The notes: generated by a model from the sequence alone, not told the origin. A stretch of 64,000 nucleotides of DNA from Maridesulfovibrio ferrireducens (GCF_016342405.1 NZ_JAEINN010000001.1:310001-374000), one strand, 5' to 3'; positions 36,236-45,139 are shown, numbered from the stretch's first letter. Program-made: numbers and translations.

Positions 36236-36834
36236 GCCTGAAGGCTCCTTTCCCATGCGTTTATTCCAGCCTGAATTAACAGCTCACATTTATCCGGCTG
36301 ACTTTTAAGGTCCTGCGGAGAATCGATTCCCTTGAAAGTAATAGGGGGCTCAAGGGATGCTTTAAAAAATTTCAAACAAAATTTTAACGAAAGTTCCGCG
36401 CCTTCAAACAGTTTTTCACCTTTGGGTCTGCCGGCAATAAAACATGCGTAAGAAGGTCTCGCGGGTAAAGTGCAAAGTTGCGGTGCCGACTGATTCATAG
36501 CCTCAAAAGCCCATTGGGACCGGTCTATAAAAGTTTTCAGACGGGAAGGGAGATGATAAAAATATATAGGGGAGGCAAAGAATGTGAACGGCGCATGGAT
36601 AATTTTCAAATAAAGTTCCTGCGCTTCGTCTTTAGCGGCAAAGATACAGAGATTGTTCTCTGATGTCCGGCATTTCAGACAGCCGATGCAGTGATGAAAA
36701 TCTAAATTGCCGAGAGTAACTATTTCTGCGTTTCCTCCGGCTCTTTGAATTCCTTCAAGAAAAAGATCAGCAGCGAGATCGCTGTTGCCTTTTCTATGAT
36801 GGCTGCAAGCAAAAAGGACCGGAGGTTGTTTCAT
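36232..36834 (-). CDS. NADPH-dependent FMN reductase-like flavoprotein with Cys cluster
   Basis: 200 residues. Flavodoxin-like fold (LFACSHHRKGNSDLAADLFLEG, APFTFFASPIYFYHLPSRLKTFIDRS) with a cysteine stretch CIGCLKC...CIF typical of iron-sulfur flavoproteins. Binds FMN and possibly a 4Fe-4S cluster. The gene starts 16 bases after the end of the predicted Cys-Sec protein gene and very likely shares its transcript, so the two may form a redox pair. Confidence 0.85.
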   Translation of the reverse strand: MKQPPVLFACSHHRKGNSDLAADLFLEGIQRAGGNAEIVTLGNLDFHHCIGCLKCRTSENNLCIFAAKDEAQELYLKIIHAPFTFFASPIYFYHLPSRLKTFIDRSQWAFEAMNQSAPQLCTLPARPSYACFIAGRPKGEKLFEGAELSLKFCLKFFKASLEPPITFKGIDSPQDLKSQPDKCELLIQAGINAWERSLQA

Positions 36835-36850
36835 ATATTCAAGTCTGCTT

Positions 36851-37096
36851 TTAAGATTTTTTTTTATCCCTTGGATGACTGCATGTAAAAATCGCTTTTA
36901 CATGGTCGTCTTCATCTTGAATTTCAAGTGACCATTCGGGTAAAATTTCCAGTTGATGATGCAACTGGGGTTCCGTGCCCTTATCTGTAAGAGCTATTAC
37001 TTCCTGAGTTCTGGCAAAACGGAGATACCAACCTACCTCCAGTCCTACTCCTCAACATTTGTTACGGATATCTACTGTCCGTGAGTTGTTATCCAT
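36851..37096 (-). CDS. Predicted small selenoprotein with Cys-Sec motif (in-frame UGA)
   Basis: The ATG at 37096 has GGAAGGA 6 bases upstream. The frame runs 81 codons to a TAA at 36851-36853, interrupted only by UGA at codon 15 (37052-37054). Read as Sec, this gives RNKC-U-GVGLEVGWYLRFART, a vicinal Cys-Sec pair. The 67 codons after UGA stay open. Exactly 18 bases after the UGA a 7-bp stem (GGAGGTA/TATCTCC) carries a GGTTGG loop, matching the distance and GGU loop of the E. coli fdhF SECIS. It is followed by a Cys-rich flavoprotein gene 16 bases on. A Cys/Sec dithiol-like role is inferred; protein family unknown to me. A nonsense-mutated gene is the alternative. Confidence 0.75.
37021..37040 (-). 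promoter_or_regulatory. SECIS-like hairpin downstream of the in-frame UGA
   Basis: On the minus strand GGAGGTA-GGTTGG-TATCTCC forms a 7-bp stem with one G-U pair and a 6-base loop starting GGU. The loop begins 18 bases after the UGA codon, within the range used by bacterial SelB. Confidence 0.7.
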
Positions 37097-37201
37097 CTGT
37101 ATTCCTTCCGAAATTAATCCTAGGAGATATGCAACTTTTTTTAAAAGTGAAGCAAAAGAGATTAGTTATTCTTAGTATATTTTCAACTAAAGGGGAAGAG
37201 T

Positions 37202-37825
37202 CTAAAACTGCATGCTGCTAAAAAAAGGATTATGGTTGATTTCATCTCCGACAGACGTGGCAGGGCCGTGTCCTGATAAGAGAGTTGTATTTTCGGGTAA
37301 AGTGAAAATGTTTTCCTGTACGGACTTTTTCAACAGTTCAAGATCACCGCCGGGGAAATCAGTTCTGCCGATGGAGCGCTGGAAAATGAGATCTCCCACA
37401 AAAGCCGTTTCAAGAGCTGGAAAATAAAAAGTCAGACTGCCCGGAGCATGGCCCGGAGTAGACAGGACATTACATTCAAGACCTATTATTTCAGTTTTGC
37501 CGATTTTGATGTGTTCTGACTCGAAGGGGGCAACCTTTACACCGATCATGCTGCCGTCGCCTAATCCTGTCTCCATAAGAGAAAGTCCGGACTCGTCTGC
37601 ATATATAGTCTTGCCAGTTGCTTCAACCAATGCTGCATTTCCAATTATGTGATCGAAGTGAAGATGTGTATTTAGAATACAGTCTAGCTCGACTCCTGTT
37701 TTTTTGAAAAAATTAAGCAGGGAAGTAGGATCGCCGCCCGGATCAATTACAACAGCTTTATTGTCATTAGTGATCACGTAGCAATTAGTTTCAAGCGGTC
37801 CGAGAGGAAAAAGTTTAATATCCAT
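37202..37825 (-). CDS. Metallo-beta-lactamase-fold hydrolase (glyoxalase II-like)
   Basis: 207 residues. Metal-binding motif THLHFDHIIG near 55, further ligands in STPGHAPGS, GDLIF and LLSGHGP at the C-terminus. YcbL/GloB-like thioester hydrolases have this pattern. Overlaps by one base with the nitroreductase gene upstream, so they are co-transcribed. Substrate uncertain. Confidence 0.9.
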   Translation of the reverse strand: MDIKLFPLGPLETNCYVITNDNKAVVIDPGGDPTSLLNFFKKTGVELDCILNTHLHFDHIIGNAALVEATGKTIYADESGLSLMETGLGDGSMIGVKVAPFESEHIKIGKTEIIGLECNVLSTPGHAPGSLTFYFPALETAFVGDLIFQRSIGRTDFPGGDLELLKKSVQENIFTLPENTTLLSGHGPATSVGDEINHNPFFSSMQF

Positions 37826-38343
37826 TAATAGGTCTCCAACATTATTTTAGAAAGATCTTTGCGACTGGATCCGCCCTTCTGGGCTGGGTGTCCTGCGGCT
37901 ACAACAGCCTGTAGTTCATATTTTTCGAGCGGAAGGTTCAGTATTTCAAGCACCTGAGCTTCCTGATTGAGAATTTCTCCGAGCCAGACTGTTCCGATAT
38001 TTAAAGAATGGGCGGCGAGCATCATGTTTTGCAGACATGCACCGACAGCCTGATGGTCTTTCATCTCATTATAGATACATTCGCGTTCAAGGAATACACA
38101 GATAAGAACTTTTGCCGCTTGCGCAATTTTAGAATATTTTGTGCACTGTGCAACTTTTGCGGCACGCGGGTCGTCTTTGTGTATCACCAGAAAGCGCCAT
38201 GGCTGGTTATTTAAACCGCTGGGCGCCCACCTGCCGGCTTCAAGTATTGCAGTCAGGTCTTCACGGGAAATGGGACTGTCTGTGTATTTTCGTATGGAGC
38301 GTCTATCCGCCAGAGCTTCAAGAACGGGATTGTTATCAATCAT
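37825..38343 (-). CDS. Nitroreductase-family FMN protein
   Basis: 172 residues. RRSIRKYTDSPISRE at the N-terminus, GRWAPSGLNNQPWRFLVI, GACLQNMMLAAHSLNIGTVWLGEI and the C-terminal GHPAQK are nitroreductase signatures. Binds FMN and uses NAD(P)H; physiological substrate unknown. Confidence 0.9.
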   Translation of the reverse strand: MIDNNPVLEALADRRSIRKYTDSPISREDLTAILEAGRWAPSGLNNQPWRFLVIHKDDPRAAKVAQCTKYSKIAQAAKVLICVFLERECIYNEMKDHQAVGACLQNMMLAAHSLNIGTVWLGEILNQEAQVLEILNLPLEKYELQAVVAAGHPAQKGGSSRKDLSKIMLETY

Positions 38344-38361
38344 TGTGTCGTATTCTCCTTT

Positions 38362-38952
38362 TTAGAAGGGCACGCCTCTGAAAATATTGAATTTGTTGAC
38401 CGCGTTGTCAAACTCACTTGGATTAAGCTCATTGTTAAGGTCAGAGTCAAAATCTTTAAAGTTAGCTTTCAGCTGAATTGCTTCTGCTTCTTCTTCATCT
38501 ATTTTACCATCTTTGTTGAGGTCGGCTTCTTCAAAGGTGGGAAGAGGTTTTTTGATTTCATAATCCTTAACAATTTCACACTTAATATGGCGCCCGTCAG
38601 CAGCAAGCGTTACATCAATATTTGTTCCGGGGGCGATGTAAAGTTTAACGCATGTATCGCCGGACCAGAAGTCTACGCCGTTCTTGTCTTCACGGGCCAG
38701 CTTTATTTTGGCCTTGCCGCCTTTTTTGTCAAAGCAGTCTTTATTGTAAAGAGCATTGCAGGAACAGTCTGTAATTGTACTTGCTTTTACTCTTCCGAAT
38801 TCAAAATCATTACTTTTACCCCATATTCGGACAACGCTGCCTGTATGGTTAATAATAGTGAAAGTTTTTTTCTGCGCCATGGCAGAAGGTGCAGCGCAAA
38901 GAATAAGTCCTGCGAAAAACATGAAAAATATAGAAAGTCTGCGTAGCGTCAT
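38362..38952 (-). CDS. Secreted EF-hand protein
   Basis: 196 residues. Signal peptide (LSIFFMFFAGLILCAAPSAMAQ). Mature part has four cysteines (CSCNALYNKDC, DTCVKL, IKCEIV) and two EF-hand loops near the C-terminus: DLNKDGKIDEEE and a second DFDSDLNNELNPSEF. Probably a periplasmic calcium-binding protein; role unknown. Confidence 0.82.
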   Translation of the reverse strand: MTLRRLSIFFMFFAGLILCAAPSAMAQKKTFTIINHTGSVVRIWGKSNDFEFGRVKASTITDCSCNALYNKDCFDKKGGKAKIKLAREDKNGVDFWSGDTCVKLYIAPGTNIDVTLAADGRHIKCEIVKDYEIKKPLPTFEEADLNKDGKIDEEEAEAIQLKANFKDFDSDLNNELNPSEFDNAVNKFNIFRGVPF

Positions 38953-39046
38953 AAGATTTCCCCTCTTAATATGAACGTAGTGTACGTTGTACAGGTCTTA
39001 ACCATACATGCGATCAAAAGCAACGTAGGAATATTTAAACATAAGA

Positions 39047-39087
39047 AAGCCCTTCCTGCTCCATTCTATGTAGAGCAGGAAGGGCTT
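39047..39087. terminator. Bidirectional terminator
   Basis: AAGCCCTTCCTGCT pairs perfectly with AGCAGGAAGGGCTT over a 13-base loop. It lies downstream of the small gene at 39119 on the minus strand. Confidence 0.85.
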
Positions 39088-39118
39088 AATATAAAATGTT
39101 TTCTGTATTTGTTCCGGT

Positions 39119-39391
39119 TTAGACAACTTTACCAAAGGACAGGATTAAGTTTTTACGGAATGTACGGTTATCCCAGACATCTTTGGCTCCGTTTGTGGTT
39201 ACTTCTTTATTAAGAATTTCCCGGAGTTCTTTTTTCTGAGTGGTATCGAGGTTCAAAATTTTAATATCACCAAGAAGAGCCAGAGGATCACTGTAATCTT
39301 GAGGCAGTGGTTCACAGGCGTTGTCTTTGCATAAAAACTGAATAACTCCGGCGGACCGGTTGCATGATGCTTTTTTGACGATGTTTGTCAT
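39119..39391 (-). CDS. Small protein of unknown function downstream of a SAM-I riboswitch
   Basis: 90 residues. Start at 39391 (MTNIVKKAS) is preferred: GGAGA lies 9 bases upstream, while longer in-frame starts overlap the riboswitch terminator. Contains three cysteines (KKASCNRS, LCKDNACEPLP) and a charged C-terminal half. No family recognised. It is the first gene after the SAM-I element at 39663-39757, so it is likely expressed when S-adenosylmethionine is low. Confidence 0.65.
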   Translation of the reverse strand: MTNIVKKASCNRSAGVIQFLCKDNACEPLPQDYSDPLALLGDIKILNLDTTQKKELREILNKEVTTNGAKDVWDNRTFRKNLILSFGKVV

Positions 39392-39602
39392 GTTAAAAAT
39401 CTCCGTGTTTGCGGTTTGCTTCCTTGAATGCCCTGAAGCAGTTCGCATAATAAAATCCTGTAGGCCCTCTTTAAAGGGTAACGGGATTTTTTCCGTTAGC
39501 ATGGGCATTTTAGCGGCATCTGTTTTTAAGGTGGGCGCGCAAGTATCATAAATCTTCCCACCTGTGGGCGGCCTGACAACTAAGTTGCTCAGACACTTAA
39601 AA

Positions 39603-39640
39603 CAAAAAAAAGGCACTTCCTTCTGGAAATGCCTTTTTTG
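39603..39640 (-). terminator. Terminator of the SAM-I riboswitch
   Basis: AGGCATTTCC pairs with GGAAGTGCCT (one mismatch) over a 4-base loop and is followed by eight T on the minus strand, directly after the SAM-I aptamer. Confidence 0.85.
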
Positions 39641-39662
39641 AAAATTCTATTGTAGATCTTCG

Positions 39663-39757
39663 CTCATGGTCCCGAATGGGAGGCATTGGCACCTTGCTGT
39701 ATAACAGCAGGTTGCCGGGTGGTCGACAGGCCAGATCCCTCGCACCCTCTTCATGAG
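39663..39757 (-). promoter_or_regulatory. SAM-I (S-box) riboswitch aptamer
   Basis: Minus strand shows the S-box core: P1 CTCATG/CATGAG closing 39757 to 39663, then GAAGAGGGTGCGAGGGA, CTGGCC, CCCGGCAACC, a P3 hairpin around CTGCTGTTATACAGCA, and GGTGCCAATGCC. The conserved order and a downstream terminator make this a transcription-attenuating S-adenosylmethionine riboswitch. Confidence 0.93.
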
Positions 39758-39920
39758 TAATATTGTACAAAATTTCATCGATCACTTTGTTAAGTTCTCG
39801 CTGTTTTTGAACAATCTTTTTTTTATTTGTAAATCAAAGAACGTGGATACAAATTATTCTTGCTTCGGAGCTGCGTCAACAAGTTTTTACGGAAATTCTA
39901 AAATAATTGGATTTGTCCTT

Positions 39921-41480
39921 TTATTCCTGACCCTTCATACGTGAAAGTTCAGCGGCAACTTCCGCTTCATTAAGCTGTCGGCACGTTGTGAATGTTTCCT
40001 TGTTCACTACGCCTTTATGAATCAGGAAATGCCTGTCCGCGAGAGTTGCGAGCTGAGGCCAATGTGTGATTAATATCATTTGCTGGCGCTTAGCAAGCTC
40101 CTGCATTTTTTCACCGACTCTGTTCAACGTGGTCCCGCCTATCCCTGAATCAATTTCATCAAAGATGAGCGTCGGTTTATCTGTCTCACCCTGCAATCCT
40201 GTAATGGCGAGCAGGAAGCGTGAAAGCTCACCACCGGATGCAATCTTTTCAAGAGGTTGCGGAGCTTGTCCGGGGTTAGGAACCCACATAAGCCGCCCCC
40301 GCATTTCATATAAATCCGGATAAAGTTCGTGAGGTTCAAATTCGAATTCCACGTGGACATGATCGGAAAACCCCAGCCCTTTCAGTTCCGCTTCAATGCG
40401 GGTAGTGAGCTTTTTCGAAGCAATTTTTCGGGCTGCGAAAAGGTTTTCCAAGGCCGCTCTAAGTTTGTCGACAAGTTCTTTTTCTTTTCGTTCAAGCTGG
40501 GTAAGTTCAATGGCGCAGGAGTCAAGGAAGTTGAGATTGTCCTCAATTTCTTTTTGCATACCAACAATTTGATCCAGTGTGCGGCCCAGTTTGCGCTTAA
40601 GTTTTGAAAGATCATAAAGACGGCTTTCGATATCATCGATAGACTCTTCCATTTCAAAGTCCAGCGGCTGTGAACGGAGACGTGTTCCAAGTTCATCAAG
40701 AAAATGTTTAAATTCAACTACTGTTTCCTGATCTTTTTCGTAGTCGGGGAAGAGGTCACAGACTCGTTCCATTTCAGCTGAAAGGGCGGAGAGTCCTCCT
40801 GAAAGGTCATGTTCACCGCGTATAATATCCATAGTATTCTGGATACATTTTCCGGCATCTTCATGTTGACGAAGCAGGTTCTTTTTACTGAGCAGTTCCT
40901 CTTCTTCACCGAGGTAAGGATCAACTTTTTCAATCTCAGTGCGTTGAAATTCGAGAAAATCTTTCTTTTCAAGCAAATTTGCTGAACGGTTTTTCAGAGC
41001 TTCTTTTTTCGCAAGAAGTTCTCGTAATGAATTTAAAATATTATCTTTTATTTGGGGCAGAGATTTGTCTTTCAGAAAAGTATCAAGAATCACACATTGA
41101 TATGATGGTTGTAAGAGCCTTTGCTGAGCATGCTGACTGGTGTGCAGAATCATTGTCGCGCCCATGTCACGGATGATTCCCTGTGAACTGAGCTTGTCAT
41201 TGACGTAAACTTTACTGCGTCCAGTTTCAGCGGAAAGAACTCTGCGGATGATTGATTCCTGTCCGTCAGGGTGTACAAACATAGCTTCAACTAAAGCCTG
41301 TTTTTTACCGGGGCGAACCATATCGGGAGCCATGCGCTGCCCTGTTAAAAAATCAATGGCGCGTAAAATGAAAGATTTACCTGCCCCTGTTTCGCCTGTC
41401 AGGGCATTCATGCCGGGGGCGAATTCGATTTCAGCATCTTCAATCAGGGCAAGGTCACGTATTCTAAGCAGTTCCAGCAT
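39921..41480 (-). CDS. recN: DNA repair protein RecN
   Basis: 519 residues. SMC-like ATPase: MLELLRIRDLALIEDAEIEFAPGMNALTGETGAGKS has Walker A near 33; long coiled-coil in the middle (150-340); signature SGGELSRFLLAI and Walker B PTLIFDEIDSGIGG near the C-terminus. Acts in double-strand break repair. Slightly shorter than E. coli RecN (553). Confidence 0.95.
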   Translation of the reverse strand: MLELLRIRDLALIEDAEIEFAPGMNALTGETGAGKSFILRAIDFLTGQRMAPDMVRPGKKQALVEAMFVHPDGQESIIRRVLSAETGRSKVYVNDKLSSQGIIRDMGATMILHTSQHAQQRLLQPSYQCVILDTFLKDKSLPQIKDNILNSLRELLAKKEALKNRSANLLEKKDFLEFQRTEIEKVDPYLGEEEELLSKKNLLRQHEDAGKCIQNTMDIIRGEHDLSGGLSALSAEMERVCDLFPDYEKDQETVVEFKHFLDELGTRLRSQPLDFEMEESIDDIESRLYDLSKLKRKLGRTLDQIVGMQKEIEDNLNFLDSCAIELTQLERKEKELVDKLRAALENLFAARKIASKKLTTRIEAELKGLGFSDHVHVEFEFEPHELYPDLYEMRGRLMWVPNPGQAPQPLEKIASGGELSRFLLAITGLQGETDKPTLIFDEIDSGIGGTTLNRVGEKMQELAKRQQMILITHWPQLATLADRHFLIHKGVVNKETFTTCRQLNEAEVAAELSRMKGQE

Positions 41481-41492
41481 TTATTATCCCGT

Positions 41493-42338
41493 TTACTGTT
41501 TCAGTCTGGGGTCAAGAATATCACGCAATGCTTCACCAAGTAGATTATAGCCCAGAACGGTTAGAAGTATCGCCATTCCGGGGAAAATAGAGAGCCACGG
41601 AGCAATTTCGAGCACCTCTTTTCCATCCATGAGCAGGTTGCCCCAAGATGGATCAGGCGGCTGAACTCCGAGACCTAGAAAGCTGAGAGATGATTCCACA
41701 AGTATTGCACCCGCCACACCGAGAGTCGCTGAGACAAGTACAGGTGTTATGGCATTCGGCAGAATATGAGTTGCCATGATGCGTATCGGGCCTGCGCCTG
41801 CCAGCTTTGATGCTTGCACAAAATCACGCTTTCGAAGCGATAAAGTTTCCGCCCGCACCAGTCTAGCCACGCCCATCCATGAGGTGAATCCTATCACTAT
41901 CATAATGTTCATAAGGCCTGGCTCAAGAAAGGCAATAACCGCCAGAATGAGGAAAAATGACGGAAAGCAGAGCATTACGTCAACGCCGCGCATGATTATT
42001 TCATCAACCAGACCTCCGAAATACCCTGCTGTCAGCCCGAGCACAAGTCCTATAGCAGTCGAAATTCCAACTGCGACAAATCCGACCCAAAGTGAGACGC
42101 GTCCGCCGTATAGAATACGGGAGAAAACGTCGCGCCCAAGCGCGTCTGTTCCGAACAGGTGTGTTAAGTTCGGAGCTTGCAGAAGATTATCCACATTAAG
42201 TGCAAAGGGGTCATAGGACGTAAGCAGAGGCGCACAAATTGCCGCAATTGAAATGGTTCCCACGAGTGTAAGCCCTAAAATAAGCAAACCGTATCGCTGA
42301 AAGCGGGTGGGGGGAGTAAGTGGTTTTTTGTTCAGCAT
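41493..42338 (-). CDS. Peptide/nickel-type ABC permease (DppC/OppC)
   Basis: 281 residues, six helices. LFGTDALGRDVFSRILYGGRVSL at the N-terminus and the EAA loop region RAETLSLRKRDFVQASKLAGAGPIRIMATHILPN identify DppC/OppC permeases. Starts at the base where the DppB gene ends. No binding protein or ATPase gene is in the window; they may lie elsewhere. Confidence 0.92.
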   Translation of the reverse strand: MLNKKPLTPPTRFQRYGLLILGLTLVGTISIAAICAPLLTSYDPFALNVDNLLQAPNLTHLFGTDALGRDVFSRILYGGRVSLWVGFVAVGISTAIGLVLGLTAGYFGGLVDEIIMRGVDVMLCFPSFFLILAVIAFLEPGLMNIMIVIGFTSWMGVARLVRAETLSLRKRDFVQASKLAGAGPIRIMATHILPNAITPVLVSATLGVAGAILVESSLSFLGLGVQPPDPSWGNLLMDGKEVLEIAPWLSIFPGMAILLTVLGYNLLGEALRDILDPRLKQ

Positions 42339-43330
42339 CAGTCCTTACCTCCGGCCCGAATACGGGGGTCGGCAAAACCGTAAGCCACATCTGCCAGCAA
42401 GTTTCCGGCAAGGGTGAGCAGTGCCCCGAGTACAAGGCTGCCCATAATTAATGAGTAGTCACGCGACATAACCGCATTATAAAAAAGCTGTCCCAGTCCG
42501 GGCAAAGCGAAAATTGATTCAATGATAACACTGCCGCCGATAAGCCCGGGAATGGAAAGGCCCAGCAGAGTAATAACAGGAAGCAGTCCGTTGCGAAGGG
42601 CATGCTTGAACAGCACCGTCCGCATGGGAAGCCCTTTAGCTTTGGCGGTGGTGATGTAATCCTGCCGGAGAACTTCCAGCATTGATGAACGCATGAAACG
42701 GGACATTCCCGCCAGACTGCCGAATGTATATATAAAAATGGGAAGGGCCAGATGGCGCGAAATATCGATAAATTTACCCATCGGTGAAAGCATTGCATAA
42801 TCCAGTGAGGTCAGGCCGGATATGGGCAGAATCGGGTAATAGATGCCCAGCCAGAGCATGAGCAGAAGTGCCAGCCAGAAGCCCGGCACAGCAAAACCTA
42901 TGAAAACAAAGACCGTCATTCCCCGGTCGAACCAGCCTCCTTGTTTCCACGCGGAGTACACACCTATAGGTACGGCTATCAAAAGCGTCAGCAACAGCGA
43001 AGCTACATTCATGCCGAAGGTGAGAGGCAGTCTTTCTTTTATGCGTTCCCACACAGGGCGGTTGTCGCCGGACATTGAGCGTCCGAAATCGAAACGGACC
43101 ATACGTGAAATCCATCTGCCGTATTGAACGTGCAGAGGTTTATCCAGCCCGTAAAGTTTTTCAAGTTTTTGGCGGGTTTCGATTGTAGCGGTCGGGTTCA
43201 TGGTGGTCTGCATATCTGTGGGCGAGCCGGGGGCAAGGTGAATTACCCAGAAGCTGATAACAGTGATGCCTATGAAGACAACACCGACCCAAGCTATTTT
43301 TGAAGCAATTTTAAAGGCAATATCCAGCAT
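42338..43330 (-). CDS. Peptide/nickel-type ABC permease (DppB/OppB)
   Basis: 330 residues. N-terminal helix followed by VIHLAPGSPTDM, and EAA-loop RSSMLEVLRQDYITTAKAKGLPMRTVLFKHALRN typical for DppB/OppB. Forms a heterodimeric channel with the downstream DppC-type permease. Substrate not determinable. Confidence 0.92.
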   Translation of the reverse strand: MLDIAFKIASKIAWVGVVFIGITVISFWVIHLAPGSPTDMQTTMNPTATIETRQKLEKLYGLDKPLHVQYGRWISRMVRFDFGRSMSGDNRPVWERIKERLPLTFGMNVASLLLTLLIAVPIGVYSAWKQGGWFDRGMTVFVFIGFAVPGFWLALLLMLWLGIYYPILPISGLTSLDYAMLSPMGKFIDISRHLALPIFIYTFGSLAGMSRFMRSSMLEVLRQDYITTAKAKGLPMRTVLFKHALRNGLLPVITLLGLSIPGLIGGSVIIESIFALPGLGQLFYNAVMSRDYSLIMGSLVLGALLTLAGNLLADVAYGFADPRIRAGGKD

Positions 43331-43542
43331 GATACCTCGTGAAAAAGTAGAGAGTTAGGCTTTTATCAAAACTTTACTAAGATAGTCTAAGTCTTCTGGC
43401 TAATCAACAGCTGAATCGATGAGTAATTAAGTATAGTAAGTTAAAAAAAACAATAGAAGAGGGAAAGCTAAGGTTGATCAGCAAAAAAGTGATGTTTTAG
43501 CAGTAAGTTTAGAATAAAATTGAAATAAAACAGTCGAGAGTA

Positions 43543-43571
43543 TTGACAGGTTGCATAGTAGTCTGTAGATA
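43543..43571 (+). promoter_or_regulatory. Sigma70 promoter of tRNA-Ala
   Basis: TTGACA (43543-43548) and TAGATA (43566-43571) are 17 bases apart, 16 bases before the tRNA. Confidence 0.75.
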
Positions 43572-43587
43572 CTTTTCCACAACGAGT

Positions 43588-43663
<76 letters not shown>

Positions 43664-43722
43664 GACATTTCAAGGGTTTACGAGTAATTTCGTAAACCCT
43701 TTTTTTGTGCGTTGTCATCAGA

Positions 43723-43765
43723 GGTACCAGTTTGGTACCAGTTTTTATGCTTTCACTTGGTACCA
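43723..43765. promoter_or_regulatory. Left-end GGTACCA repeats, candidate integrase arm sites
   Basis: GGTACCA occurs at 43723, 43734 and 43759. The first two are 11 bases apart (GGTACCAGTTT unit), the same spacing as the pair at the right end (54782 and 54793). Placement just inside both ends suits arm-type integrase binding sites. Confidence 0.5.
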
Positions 43766-43807
43766 CTTCAAAATGCCTTCATATTATGTCATTCTCTGTG
43801 AAAAAAA

Positions 43808-45139
43808 ATGAAAAGGTGGCGTATGTTTTCAATTTTATTCAATAAGGACAAGGATAGCTCTATCTTAAAAGGGGTTCCCCGTAAGGATAAGAGCCTTTAT
43901 TCAAAGGCAGTTTCGTTTTGTAAAAATGTTTTTTGCAAAAACGAATATGAGAAAAGGGCTGAAAAAGATGTTTTTCTCGAACAATACGCTTTTCGTAGTG
44001 TCAGTTCTTTTATTTGTGAAAGAATAGAGGGTGCTAGTAAAAAAAATACACAAGGTCTTTCTGAATGTTTTTGCAGCTTTGTTGAATCTATTAACGTAAA
44101 TGCGCTAAATGGCTTAATGATCAATAAAGCGTGTTTTCGATCATTAGCAGAGATGAATTCTATATTTTGTTTAAGTGGCATCAATCAAAAATATTATCAT
44201 CCAATCTTTGATGTCTATGAAGCCCATCCCTCTAGTGCTCATGTATTCACCCCTTTCACTTCACTTCCTGAATATGTTTTTTCTGGAGATTATTTAAGGG
44301 GTTTTTTAGGAAATCCTGCTTTAGCCCATTACCCCAAGATAATTATTTTTCAGAGAGTTTTTTTAGAAATTTTCATGGCATCATCCATTCTTGTGCAAGA
44401 ATATAGAGAAGCTGGGACTATTAATAATCCCTTATTTGAAAGACTTGTAGAGAATGGAAAAGAATTAAAATTCCTGTTGAATAGAACTCATTCTGACCGG
44501 GATTTTGTGAATTTTGAAATGGAACGGGAAAAGTCGTTAAGAGAAATTCCATATGAGGATGTAGCAAGATTAATGATTCCTTATAAATCATTATCTGAAG
44601 CTATATTGGAGTCTGAGGTTGCATCAGAATCTCCGCAACAAAACAATTATTCTCTTAGTGCAAAAAGGAGTACTGAATCAACTGAAAAGCATTTGGAAGT
44701 TGAAGTTGTTGAGTTGCCACCGGCTGATTTATTAGGCGAAAGTGAAGATTTGATTGAAAATGTCAATGCTGATGTAATTCAGTTTCTTTCAAAACTTGAA
44801 GAAGATCACCACCGTAGAGATATTTATTTTGCCATTATTGCTTATGAGTTTGTACGAGTAGGGAATAATCTGACTTTCAAGTCCTTTTGGAAATGGCTTG
44901 AAAAATATTTGGCAGATAATCCTTTGCAAACTCGCAATATTGATGGCCATGAAGTTAAGATCTTTTTGAGTGGAGGTATCATCAGGCATTTAGGTCTGTT
45001 GAATAATTCAACAAAAGATAGTCAGGTTCAAAAAAGTACATTTAAAACCATGTATTTCAAAGAAATAAAGCCTATCATCCCGAAAATAAAAGAGTTTTGT
45101 ATGAAAAGGAATATTGAGAATATTCCTATTATTCCCTAG
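43808..45139 (+). CDS. Island protein of unknown function
   Basis: 443 residues, no signal peptide or clear membrane helix. N-terminal half is rich in aromatic and charged residues; a polar linker lies at 260-310; C-terminal 120 residues (FLSKLEEDHHRRDIYFAIIAYEFVRVGNNLTFKSFWKW) look like a compact helical domain. No family recognised. First gene inside the left end, AT-rich compared with the core genome, as usual for acquired DNA. Possibly a TraI-C-like or accessory plasmid protein, but this is only a guess. Confidence 0.6.
   Translation: MKRWRMFSILFNKDKDSSILKGVPRKDKSLYSKAVSFCKNVFCKNEYEKRAEKDVFLEQYAFRSVSSFICERIEGASKKNTQGLSECFCSFVESINVNALNGLMINKACFRSLAEMNSIFCLSGINQKYYHPIFDVYEAHPSSAHVFTPFTSLPEYVFSGDYLRGFLGNPALAHYPKIIIFQRVFLEIFMASSILVQEYREAGTINNPLFERLVENGKELKFLLNRTHSDRDFVNFEMEREKSLREIPYEDVARLMIPYKSLSEAILESEVASESPQQNNYSLSAKRSTESTEKHLEVEVVELPPADLLGESEDLIENVNADVIQFLSKLEEDHHRRDIYFAIIAYEFVRVGNNLTFKSFWKWLEKYLADNPLQTRNIDGHEVKIFLSGGIIRHLGLLNNSTKDSQVQKSTFKTMYFKEIKPIIPKIKEFCMKRNIENIPIIP

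Noticed and set aside
36851-37096. Plain pseudogene with a nonsense mutation
   Set aside because: The single stop is UGA after Cys, the rest stays open, and a SECIS-like hairpin sits at the right distance; still the main alternative to test.
39392-39616. N-terminal extension of the small gene at 39119
   Set aside because: The longer frame starts inside the riboswitch terminator and lacks a ribosome site; 39391 has a good one.
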